Assembly (NCBI GenBank): GCA_937872225.1 | Contig: CALMRZ010000086.1 | Coordinates: forward strand, 1-56,500 | Length of the DNA stretch: 56,500 bases | Reading direction: 5' to 3' | DNA from: an uncultured Spirochaetota bacterium | GTDB lineage: Bacteria > Spirochaetota > UBA4802 > UBA5550 | Part shown: positions 25,701 through 33,070 of the stretch, piece after piece | How the letters are laid out: each line of letters opens with the position of its first letter | How positions within the stretch are numbered: the stretch's first letter is position 1 | The notes under the pieces: model-generated | Told to the model about the DNA's origin: nothing | The model's input: only the letters and a program-made list of their open reading frames with translations | Databases searched by the model: none | Translations under genes and position numbers: made by a program

Positions 25701-27827
25701 ATGGCACCCAAGGAACGCCTGAATTTGATCGAGGAAATTTTCGAAGACAAACAGAGGAGCGGCGAGCTCCTAGTGGCCCGTTTCAGGCTGGTCATTCTCC
25801 TTGCCTTCATCCCCCTCATTTTCGCGCTCCGTTTTCTCCTGGGGTATCTCCTTCCCTCCTACTGGCTCCTGAGCATCGGCAAATGGATCATCATGTCCGC
25901 CATTGCCGCGGGCATATACCTGTTTTTGCAGAAGGGCCATTACCGGTCCTGGATCGGCTTCGTGACGCTTTTTCTCGATACCGCCTTCGTGACGACCAGC
26001 ATCATCACCCTTTCCTTTTACACGATGAACCGCACCGGCGTCATGCAGGACCCCCTCGTCATCATCTATTACCTGATCGGCTTCAGCGGCGGCATCAGGT
26101 ACCGCACCCGCTACACGGTCTTCAGCGTCGCCCTGTGCGTGCCGGTCATCATCATGCTCTCATGGTTCGACCGCGCCTATCACGAGGTGCCCGTGGATTA
26201 CATACTGGTGATTGACCGCCTGGCGTTTTTGCTCCTCATTTCGGTCATGGGCCTTGTCTTTTCCAGGATGCTGGGAGACTACATCATGGCCTGGTACCAG
26301 ATGGGAGAGAAGCACGTGAAGGAAATCGCGTCCCTGATGGAGATAGGGCGCAAGATATCCTCCCCTGAAGAGCTGGCAAAGACGCTCGGCAACATAGCAC
26401 AGGAGACGAACAAGCTCCTCCAGGCAGACCGCTGCTTTATGGTCATCAGGAACGGACGGACCGGTTCGATGGAGGTCATCACCGAAACGAAAAGTTTTTC
26501 CTGCACTACCGGCGGGGACATGGAATGCATGATAGGCGGGAAGATCATGGACACGGCCGCGGCCCTTGCGGTGCCTTCGAAAGGCGGTGCCGGTGATACC
26601 GGCATCGCCGCGGCCCTGAAGGGCTCCTCCATCAGGAGCCTGTACGGGCTGCCGGTAACCGTTGACGGCGCCGTCGCGGGGGCACTGGTCATTGCCTGCG
26701 GAACCGGGAGGGTCTTCTCGGAATATGACCGCACCCTTCTCGGGGTCCTGTCCGAGCAGGCGGCCATTTCAATAAAAAACTCGAGGCTGCTGGAGCAGTT
26801 GAAGAGCGAGAGCGTGTACCTTCACGAGGAGCTCGACTATTCCTCCAGCTTCCAGAATATCATCGGCCAGAGCCGGAAGATGAAGGATATCTTCAGCCTG
26901 ATTGAAAAGGCGGCGAAGTCAAACATCCCGGTCATCATCAGGGGGGAAAGCGGCACCGGCAAGGAGCTCGTCGCCGACGCCCTCTATGCACTGGGGCCCC
27001 GGCGGGACAAGCCCTTCATCAAGCTGAACTGTTCGGCCATTCCCTCGGAGCTCCTGGAAAGCGAGCTCTTCGGCCACGAGAAGGGCGCCTTTACCGGGGC
27101 TGACCGCCAGCGGAAGGGGAAGTTCGAACTGGCGGGCGGCGGGACCATCTTCCTTGACGAGATCGGCGACATGAGCCCGAAGCTCCAGACCAAGCTCCTC
27201 CGCGTGCTCCAGGAGGGCGTGTTCGAGCGCATCGGCGGCGAGTCGACCATCAGGGTCGATGTCCGGATCATCACGGCCACGAACCAGAACCTTGAAGAAA
27301 AGATACGGAAGGGCGATTTCCGGGAAGACCTCTTCTACCGGATCAACGGCCTTCCGGTCTACCTGCCGCCTCTCCGGGAACGGCGGGAGGATATCCCCCT
27401 CCTGGTCGATCATTTTATACGGAAGTATGATTACACCGGCGCCAGGAGCATCGAATTCACCGTATCGGCCATGCGTTTTCTCACGTCCCGGGAATGGCGG
27501 GGCAACGTGAGGGAACTGGAGAACCTGGTCCACCGCATGCTCGTGATGACCGACAAGAACAAGATTTCCGAAAAGGACCTGGAGGCGATCGGCGCGATCT
27601 CGGACACGGCGCGGATGATGGATTTTTACGCCACGATGAAGACCTATATCGAGGACGCGGTCCGCAACGGCTGCGATGTCGCCGCTGAGATCGAGCGCAT
27701 CGAACGGGAATTTCTTGCCGAGGCGTACCGGCAGTCAAAGGGCAATGTACGGAAAGCGGCTGAAATCACCGGCCTGCCCAAGTCGACCCTCTTTAACAAG
27801 CTGCAGAAGTACGGGATTACCGACTGA
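25701..27827 (+). CDS. Membrane-anchored sigma-54-dependent transcriptional activator
   Basis: A 708-residue enhancer-binding protein. Residues about 27-198 contain six membrane helices with no known sensor name, and residues 205-360 a GAF domain (ADRCFMVIRNGRTG). The AAA+ domain spans 385-610: Walker A GESGTGKE (415-422), the sigma-54-contacting GAFTGA (462-467), Walker B TIFLDEIGD and the arginine finger region GNVRELENLVHR. The C-terminal Fis-type helix-turn-helix is about residues 670-705 (NVRKAAEITGLPKSTLFNKL). The membrane part and GAF domain probably sense a signal. A near-consensus sigma-54 promoter lies 354 bases downstream, and another at 41.7 kb has the same -12 variant. No partner kinase is adjacent and there is no receiver domain. 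Confidence 0.95.
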   Translation: MAPKERLNLIEEIFEDKQRSGELLVARFRLVILLAFIPLIFALRFLLGYLLPSYWLLSIGKWIIMSAIAAGIYLFLQKGHYRSWIGFVTLFLDTAFVTTSIITLSFYTMNRTGVMQDPLVIIYYLIGFSGGIRYRTRYTVFSVALCVPVIIMLSWFDRAYHEVPVDYILVIDRLAFLLLISVMGLVFSRMLGDYIMAWYQMGEKHVKEIASLMEIGRKISSPEELAKTLGNIAQETNKLLQADRCFMVIRNGRTGSMEVITETKSFSCTTGGDMECMIGGKIMDTAAALAVPSKGGAGDTGIAAALKGSSIRSLYGLPVTVDGAVAGALVIACGTGRVFSEYDRTLLGVLSEQAAISIKNSRLLEQLKSESVYLHEELDYSSSFQNIIGQSRKMKDIFSLIEKAAKSNIPVIIRGESGTGKELVADALYALGPRRDKPFIKLNCSAIPSELLESELFGHEKGAFTGADRQRKGKFELAGGGTIFLDEIGDMSPKLQTKLLRVLQEGVFERIGGESTIRVDVRIITATNQNLEEKIRKGDFREDLFYRINGLPVYLPPLRERREDIPLLVDHFIRKYDYTGARSIEFTVSAMRFLTSREWRGNVRELENLVHRMLVMTDKNKISEKDLEAIGAISDTARMMDFYATMKTYIEDAVRNGCDVAAEIERIEREFLAEAYRQSKGNVRKAAEITGLPKSTLFNKLQKYGITD

Positions 27828-27868
27828 TTATTTTCTCTCACCGTATCTTTTGACCATATCAGGTGTTA

Positions 27869-27908
27869 TCTGTCCGAAAAACGGGACAGACGGCTATGAT
27901 CTGGGACA
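27869..27908. promoter_or_regulatory. Candidate upstream activating sites
   Basis: TCTGTCC (27869-27875) and GGACAGA (27884-27890) form a perfect 7-bp inverted repeat with an 8-base spacer. A third half-site GGGACA lies at 27903-27908, exactly 20 bases from the one at 27883. About 300 bases upstream of the sigma-54 promoter, this is a plausible binding region for the adjacent activator. It lacks a T-run, so it is less likely a terminator. Confidence 0.4.
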
Positions 27909-28002
27909 AAAACATTGAATATAGGATGCATTCAATCAATAGCCAGCATTAGCCCCACGTAATATATCCCCCCACGACCCGCGTTCTCAGGATGAGGTTG
28001 AT

Positions 28003-28049
28003 GCCAACGCAGGTACAGGATGTACCGATTGCGTTGGCCCCGGAGGGGC
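28003..28049. repeat. Double hairpin in the gene-free stretch 27828-28180
   Basis: GCCAACGCA-GGTAC (28003-28016) pairs with GTACC-gat-TGCGTTGGC (28022-28038), and GCCCC-gga-GGGGC (28037-28049) follows. A G-rich run near 28090-28115 resembles the one at 31747-31850. It may be an intergenic repeat family member; no gene is seen in this stretch. Confidence 0.45.
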
Positions 28050-28180
28050 GTGCAGAAAAAGACCTGATGACTATTTTAATGTACTAATCCATGTCCCCTC
28101 GGGGGGCAGGGGGGTCATTAAATTCATTTATTATGCAAAATATCAAATTTATATGAGAGGACAGGCAGGTAGATTTTTAT

Positions 28181-28196
28181 TGGCACGCTTCATGCA
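28181..28196 (+). promoter_or_regulatory. Sigma-54 promoter of the START-protein gene
   Basis: TGGCACG-N4-ATGCA with the -24 GG (28182-28183) and -12 GC (28194-28195) exactly 10 bases apart; it differs from TGGCACG-N4-TTGCA at one position. Transcription would begin near 28207 and give a leader of about 54 bases. The sigma-54 activator gene is immediately upstream. Confidence 0.75.
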
Positions 28197-28260
28197 TTAA
28201 TAAAAGACTAGCTGGACGGTTTGTAAGAAAAATATAATACTATGGAGGTGTTTGATCATT

Positions 28261-29259
28261 ATGAAGAGGCTATTAATTATTCTCACGGCAATTGTATCCT
28301 TAACCATCATCTATGATGCCTATGCCGGTGCCGACGGATCATGGTCACTGGTAAAGAACAGCGGCGGGATAAAGGTCTATGAGCGGTCGGTCCCGGGCAC
28401 GGACCTGATGGAGTACATGGCGGTCACCGCCATTGATGAAAAGATGGAGGTCCTCGGCGAAGTGCTCCGTGACGTCCCTGCCTACCGTAACTGGATCGCC
28501 GACTGCTACGGAGCGCAGGTGGAAAAGCAGTATGACCGGAACACCATGGCCATCTACCTGGTGCTGAAGCCGCCCATCATCCAGGAGCGGGACGTGGCGC
28601 TGAAGGATAAAACCGTGTATGACTGGGACAAGGCCCGGGCGGCCATTTCCTTCGGGGCGACAGAAGAGATCAAAATACCTTTGGAAAAGAACAGGGTGCG
28701 GGTCACCATGATGAACGGCGTCTTCGACATGGAATTCCTCGGGCGCAACAGGACCAAGTTCATATACAGGCTCCTGGTGGATCCGGCGGGGGACATCCCG
28801 AAACGGGTGGCCTATGCCGTCATGAAGAGTTATCCCTACGAGACGCTGAAAAAGCTCAGGACCATGGTGCCGAACAGGAAATACAGTGACGCGGCGCGGG
28901 GCTCGGAAGAGGAGCGGGCCATCGATACCAGGACGAAGAACGAGGCCTACATACGGAACCTCCTGTACAACAGGCTGGCAAAGTTCGTCAGGGACCGGGC
29001 GGCCCTGCAGTCTATAATACAGAAAGACCGGAATTCAATAAAGAATATAGTCCAGTCAGGCGCCACCTATGACAGCGTTGAAAAGGCCTCGATGCAGTTT
29101 TATTTCGCATACCTGGATTCGATTGTTCCCGACAAGGAGGCTGCCCGGAAGCTGAAGGGCAACAGGAAGATGATAGGGGAAATAATCGATATGATCGTGA
29201 CCGACTGCGGCGCTTCGGATGTGTCGGTGGAGAGCATCATTGCAAAATACAGGGATTAG
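28261..29259 (+). CDS. Exported START-domain lipid-binding-like protein
   Basis: A 332-residue protein with a signal peptide (to about DAYAGA). Residues 25-215 resemble the START/SRPBCC fold that holds a lipid in a hydrophobic cavity: GGIKVYERSVPGTDLMEYMAV at the start, VPAYRNWIADCYGAQ, and LVDPAGDIPKRVAYAVMKSYP at the closing helix. Residues 220-332 are a helical tail of unknown fold. ATG 28261 follows GGAGGTG by ten bases; the TTG at 28252 is too close. It would carry lipid in the periplasm. It is expressed from the sigma-54 promoter and its stop is followed at once by a 42-bp palindrome. Confidence 0.8.
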   Translation: MKRLLIILTAIVSLTIIYDAYAGADGSWSLVKNSGGIKVYERSVPGTDLMEYMAVTAIDEKMEVLGEVLRDVPAYRNWIADCYGAQVEKQYDRNTMAIYLVLKPPIIQERDVALKDKTVYDWDKARAAISFGATEEIKIPLEKNRVRVTMMNGVFDMEFLGRNRTKFIYRLLVDPAGDIPKRVAYAVMKSYPYETLKKLRTMVPNRKYSDAARGSEEERAIDTRTKNEAYIRNLLYNRLAKFVRDRAALQSIIQKDRNSIKNIVQSGATYDSVEKASMQFYFAYLDSIVPDKEAARKLKGNRKMIGEIIDMIVTDCGASDVSVESIIAKYRD

Positions 29260-29262
29260 TTA

Positions 29263-29304
29263 GTGAGGTGTAGGGGCACGGCATGCCGTGCCCCTACACC
29301 TCAC
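29263..29304. repeat. 42-bp perfect palindrome
   Basis: GTGAGGTGTAGGGGCACGGCA (29263-29283, two 10- and 11-base blocks) is followed directly by its exact reverse complement (29284-29304). It begins three bases after the START-gene stop. No T-run follows, so it is not a classical terminator. Similar TAGGGGCACGGCATGCCGTGCCCCTA-type sequences are known as dispersed intergenic repeats in unrelated bacteria. Confidence 0.85.
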
Positions 29305-29423
29305 CCCGGCAGGCGGGGTTCGTAATGACACGTGCGGAAAACAACACATCTGTTTTTAAAATGATGAAAGGAATACCGGCGCTGAAGATGCCGGTTCCTG
29401 ATATAACAGTATGGAGGTCTTAC

Positions 29424-30266
29424 ATGGTACAGGTTGATATCGTCTGGTCGTACGCCTTCGGCGCGACCTTTGCGGCCGCGGCGGCACGGCAGCTTGAAAA
29501 GGAGGAAAAGCCGTTTAACAACAAGTGGTATATATTCATCCTTCTGTTTCTTTCGATTTTTTTCGCGCCCTCGGGGCTATATCTTCTCTGGGAGCACACG
29601 CAGTGGGAAACAATGCAGGTGGCCACCACGTTCAGCGACATCCCGGCATGGCTGGTGACCATCTTCGCGGTGACCAACATCACCCAGGGTATCGCGGGCT
29701 ACTGGACCACGTGGTGGCTGATAAAAAAGAAGAACTATTACGGGGCCCACGCCAACTGGATGGTGGCATGGATCATTTTCTGGTTCATCCTGGTGTGCGG
29801 GTGGGACTGCACCGGCTACCAGCGCTTCCTCTATGACATGAGCGTGAACAACGGCGCCCTGTGGGAGCCGGGCAAAATGATGGGGATATCTTTCTTCTAC
29901 GCCAGCAGGGTATGGTGGACGCTGGTGGTCATGGCCCTGTTTTTCGCTCCCATGCTCATCTACGGCTTTGTCAATTTCACCCGGGAAGGGGCAAAGATGG
30001 ACAGGACAATCCCGTCCGACAGGGTTCCCGGCGTGCCGCGGATCCTTGTCGTGTATTTCGCGACCCAGTGGGTCCTGTGTCTCGGCCTTGCGATCCTTGC
30101 AGCTCTTACGGTCATGGGGATCAGGGAAGCGACCGGGAGCCTCCTGGCTGCTTACTTCATCGGCATACCGGTCTTTTCCCTTGTAGCGTACTTTCTTCTT
30201 TTCAGGAGAAAGATGCCGATGCACCGGATAGCCAGGCAGCTCTACGTGAAAGAGCCGGGAGAGTGA
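29424..30266 (+). CDS. Seven-helix integral membrane protein, unknown
   Basis: A 280-residue protein starting MVQVDIVWSYAFG, chosen because GGAGGT precedes this ATG; a longer frame from 29283 runs through the palindrome and is rejected. About seven hydrophobic helices (for example IFILLFLSIFFAPSGLYLLW and WLVTIFAVTNITQGIAGYW) alternate with conserved-looking aromatic loops (WDCTGYQRFLYDMSVNNG). No known transporter or enzyme motif was found. It is likely co-transcribed with the START-domain gene, which suggests a membrane partner for lipid handling; that link is inference. Its stop is 171 bases from the convergent OYE gene. Confidence 0.75.
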   Translation: MVQVDIVWSYAFGATFAAAAARQLEKEEKPFNNKWYIFILLFLSIFFAPSGLYLLWEHTQWETMQVATTFSDIPAWLVTIFAVTNITQGIAGYWTTWWLIKKKNYYGAHANWMVAWIIFWFILVCGWDCTGYQRFLYDMSVNNGALWEPGKMMGISFFYASRVWWTLVVMALFFAPMLIYGFVNFTREGAKMDRTIPSDRVPGVPRILVVYFATQWVLCLGLAILAALTVMGIREATGSLLAAYFIGIPVFSLVAYFLLFRRKMPMHRIARQLYVKEPGE

Positions 30267-30437
30267 TGCAGTTTCCCTGCCCTGCTGCCCTGCGGGGATG
30301 TTAGAGCAGTGCCGCCTTTCAGCGAACAGGCAGCCAGGATGGCTGCCGGAGCCGCTAGGACAGGATGTTCTATTTGCGGCGGAGTGAGCGAAAGGCACGC
30401 CGCTCATACTAGATGTTCCATCTTGCTCTCTCGCGCC

Positions 30438-31616
30438 TCAACTCTCGAAGGTGCAGCGCATCTCGCCCATGTACATGGTGGCCACGCAGCTGTTGCAGGG
30501 ACCGCAGCGGAGGCATTTTGAAACATGGGCGGGATCTTCCCTGATCCTGTTCACGAACCCGGCGTCCGCCACCAGGGCCCGCGCGATGGCCACGAAGTCG
30601 AAGCCTTTGCCGAGGACCTCGTCTATTTTTTTCCGGGAAACGAGTCCTCCCACGTAGACCAGGGGGAGTTTCACCGCTTCGCGGACTTTCAGAGCGTCTT
30701 CAAGGAAAAAGGCCTCGCGGTAGGGATAGTCCCTGATCATGATGCGGGAAAAGCCCATCATTCCCAGTTTGATCAGCGGGTCCTTCTGGTAGCTGATCAG
30801 CTCCCGGTGCGGCGTGAGGCCGCGCAACATGTAAAAGGGGGTCTTGCTCGTGAAGCCCCCGGAGAGGACCAGGGCGTCGGCGCCCTCATTTTCAAGGATT
30901 CTGGCTACTTCGATCCCCTCGTTTTTATCCATGCCGCCGGAGAACCCGTCCTCCAGGTTCGTTTTCACCAGGACAGCCGTTTTCTTTCCCGCGGCCTTTT
31001 TTGCTTCCGCCATGACCATCCTGAGAAAGCGGGCGCGGTTCTCCAGGGAGCCGCCGAAGCGGTCCGTGCGCCGGTTGGTGAAGGGGGACAGGAACTGGCT
31101 GATAAGGTAGCCGTGGCCGGCGTGTATCTCCACCGCGTCAAAGCCCGCTTCCCGGGCCATAGCTACGGCCCTGCCGTGGGCCCGGGCCATCTCCTCGATA
31201 TCCGGCTCCGACATCTTCCGGGGAAGGGTGAGGCCGAACAGGCAGAATTTTCCTGACGGCGAAACGGCGCGCTGGCCGGAGACCTTGCTGTCCCCCATGT
31301 TGCCGGCGTGACCGAGCTGCACCGAAACGGCGGCCCCCTCGCGGTGCACCGCATCGGTGAGCTTTCTGAAATGGGGTATGGCCTCGGGCCGCATCCATGC
31401 CTGGTGGCTGAAGGTGCGGCCGCCGTTGGTCACCGAAACATAGGCCACGGTGGTCATCCCGATGCCGCCGGCGGCCACGGACCGGTGATAGTTGATGAGT
31501 GAATCCGAGGGGAAGCCGCCGGGGCACATCCCCTCGAAACCGGCGGACCGTATGGTCCTGTTTCTGATTTTCAGGGGGCCGATGGTCCCCGGTGTGAAGA
31601 GCTTTTCTTTTGCCAT
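30438..31616 (-). CDS. NADH:flavin oxidoreductase, old-yellow-enzyme family
   Basis: A 392-residue TIM-barrel FMN enzyme. IRSAGFEGM opens the FMN site, VSVQLGHAG and EIHAGHGYLISQFLSP carry the usual substrate and FMN residues, and NRRTDRFGGSLENRARF is the signature. The C-terminus CLRCGPCNSC is a four-cysteine cluster like that of 2,4-dienoyl-CoA reductase-type enzymes, which hold an iron-sulfur cluster, but the usual following domain is missing. The role could be reduction of an enoyl or dienoyl compound. Its start is near a divergent region with a palindrome (31677-31707). No clear ribosome-binding site; AAAAGGAATG is weak. Confidence 0.9.
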   Translation of the reverse strand: MAKEKLFTPGTIGPLKIRNRTIRSAGFEGMCPGGFPSDSLINYHRSVAAGGIGMTTVAYVSVTNGGRTFSHQAWMRPEAIPHFRKLTDAVHREGAAVSVQLGHAGNMGDSKVSGQRAVSPSGKFCLFGLTLPRKMSEPDIEEMARAHGRAVAMAREAGFDAVEIHAGHGYLISQFLSPFTNRRTDRFGGSLENRARFLRMVMAEAKKAAGKKTAVLVKTNLEDGFSGGMDKNEGIEVARILENEGADALVLSGGFTSKTPFYMLRGLTPHRELISYQKDPLIKLGMMGFSRIMIRDYPYREAFFLEDALKVREAVKLPLVYVGGLVSRKKIDEVLGKGFDFVAIARALVADAGFVNRIREDPAHVSKCLRCGPCNSCVATMYMGEMRCTFES

Positions 31617-31676
31617 TTTTACATTCCTTTTTTTTAAGGTAATACGTTGTGTAAGAGTGGGTTGGCCTTAAAGCAG

Positions 31677-31707
31677 TGTCAACTTCTTATGATCATAAAG
31701 CTTGACT
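31677..31707. promoter_or_regulatory. Divergent regulatory region between OYE and SDR genes
   Basis: A minus-strand TTGACA (31677-31682) and a plus-strand TTGACT (31702-31707) face outward around the palindrome TTATGATCATAA (31687-31698). The flanking GTCAA and TTGAC extend the symmetry. The -10 boxes are weak, so regulated promoters are likely. Confidence 0.4.
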
Positions 31708-31746
31708 TTTTATCATTGATTTGAACATTCTCTATTTACTGTTGTG

Positions 31747-31850
31747 CCCCCCGACCTCCCCCCTAAGGGGGGGCTGGCGGAAATAAGCATGCGATGATTG
31801 GGGATTGATCTATTATTATGTAAGTCACCCTTCGGGGGATTGAGGGGGCT
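31747..31850. repeat. G/C-rich intergenic repeat-like element
   Basis: Runs of C and G pair as CCCCCC(TAA)GGGGGG (about 31757-31777) and CACCC-TTC-GGGGG (about 31826-31840). A similar G-run occurs near 28090-28115. It ends ten bases before the SDR start and may include that gene's ribosome-binding site. Confidence 0.4.
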
Positions 31851-31859
31851 GGAATTAAC

Positions 31860-32678
31860 ATGAAAAATCCATATAAAGGCAAAACCGCCATCGTGACCGG
31901 AGGGGCCTCCGGCATGGGCCGGTCCCTTTGCCGCGGCCTTGCGGCACGGGGGGCCAGGGTCGTGGTGGCGGACATCAACGGTGAGGAGGCCCGGCGCGCG
32001 GTCGACGAGATCAATGCCATGGGTTGCAGCGCGCGCGCCATAACGCTCGATGTGGGCGATGAAAGCGCCGTGTTCAGGGCCGTGGAAGAGGCCGCCGCCG
32101 AATTAGGCTCCCTCGATTATTACGTTAATAACGCGGGCATCGGTATTTCGGCGGACGCCCGGGACCTGACGATCGGACAGTGGCGCAAGATTTTCGACGT
32201 GAACCTCTTCGGCGTCCTCTACGGCACCATGGCCGCCTACGCGGTCATGGCCCGGCAGGGGAGCGGCCACATCGTCAACGTCGCCTCCATGGCCGGGTTC
32301 GCGCCCTTTTCCATCAACGCGCCCTATACGGCGGCCAAGTACGGGGTGGTGGGGCTCTCTCAAGCCCTGCGCCATGAGATGGAAGGACTGGGCGTGCGCA
32401 TGACCCTGGTGTGTCCCGGGATCGTGAGGACCTCCTTTTACGACGCCATAGAGATCGTCGGAACGGACCGGGAGACCTACATGGAATTCATGCCCCGGCG
32501 GCTCATAACGCCGGACCGGGCCGCGGAGATCATCCTCGACGGCGTTGCCAGGGAAAAGACGATGATAATATTTCCGTTCCACGCGAAGGTGCTCTGGTGG
32601 ATCAGCAGGTTCGCCCCCTCCGTGATGACCTTTATCAACAGAAAGATGGTGCGCGAGTACCGTTCCCTCAGGAAGTGA
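31860..32678 (+). CDS. Short-chain dehydrogenase/reductase
   Basis: A 272-residue SDR. TGGASGMG binds the coenzyme, NNAGIGI follows, the serine is in VNVASMAGF and Tyr-x3-Lys in APYTAAKYGV. The C-terminus WWISRFAPSVMTFINRKMVREY is an amphipathic helix as in membrane-associated SDRs. The aspartate after the second strand (VVADINGEEA) suggests NAD rather than NADP preference. No typical ribosome-binding site precedes the start; GGGGGCTGG from the adjacent repeat is the only candidate. Substrate unknown, perhaps lipid-linked given the OYE homologue divergently upstream. Confidence 0.9.
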   Translation: MKNPYKGKTAIVTGGASGMGRSLCRGLAARGARVVVADINGEEARRAVDEINAMGCSARAITLDVGDESAVFRAVEEAAAELGSLDYYVNNAGIGISADARDLTIGQWRKIFDVNLFGVLYGTMAAYAVMARQGSGHIVNVASMAGFAPFSINAPYTAAKYGVVGLSQALRHEMEGLGVRMTLVCPGIVRTSFYDAIEIVGTDRETYMEFMPRRLITPDRAAEIILDGVAREKTMIIFPFHAKVLWWISRFAPSVMTFINRKMVREYRSLRK

Positions 32679-32698
32679 CCGCGGCATGCCCCGGTGCG

Positions 32699-33064
32699 TT
32701 ACCGGAACATATCCTCAATCCATTCTATCGCATCATCCCGCACTGAAATGAGATCGAAGCGGAAGGTGGTCCCGGGCCGGTCATGCTCGGGGCTGGAGGC
32801 AAGAAAGGCCCGGGCCGTTGTTTTCAGGCTTTTCTTTTTCCGCGCGCTTATTGAATAGAGGGCGCCGCCGTAGCGTTCGGTACCGCGGTTCTTCACTTCG
32901 GCAAAGATGACGAGGTCCTCCCTCCGGGCGATGATGTCGATCTCGCCGTATCTGCCGAAGCGGTAATTGCGCTCCAGGATGCTGAACCGGTTTTTCTCAA
33001 GAAAATCAGCGGCGCGGTCTTCGCCGTCGGTGCCGAAGTCCCGGTTGTGGCAGCCGTCTGACAC
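32699..33064 (-). CDS. yraN: YraN/UPF0102 family protein
   Basis: A 121-residue protein of the UPF0102 family, which has an endonuclease-like fold related to archaeal Holliday-junction resolvases. The G-x-x-GEDRAADFLEK helix, RNYRFGRYGEIDIIARR (GEID) and the FAEVKNR motif (E-x-K) are all conserved. The biochemical role is not settled; involvement in recombination is assumed from the fold. It is the last gene of the minus-strand ribosome-maturation operon, 6 bases after the HD-GYP gene, the same position it often holds after rnhB in other bacteria. Confidence 0.93.
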   Translation of the reverse strand: MSDGCHNRDFGTDGEDRAADFLEKNRFSILERNYRFGRYGEIDIIARREDLVIFAEVKNRGTERYGGALYSISARKKKSLKTTARAFLASSPEHDRPGTTFRFDLISVRDDAIEWIEDMFR

Positions 33065-33070
33065 CGGGCC

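Noticed and set aside
27869-27890. Inverted repeat after the sigma-54 activator as a terminator
   Set aside because: There is no T-run after the stem; activator binding sites explain it better.
29283-29423. Upstream extension of the seven-helix protein
   Set aside because: It begins inside the 42-bp palindrome and lacks a ribosome-binding site; the ATG at 29424 has GGAGGT.
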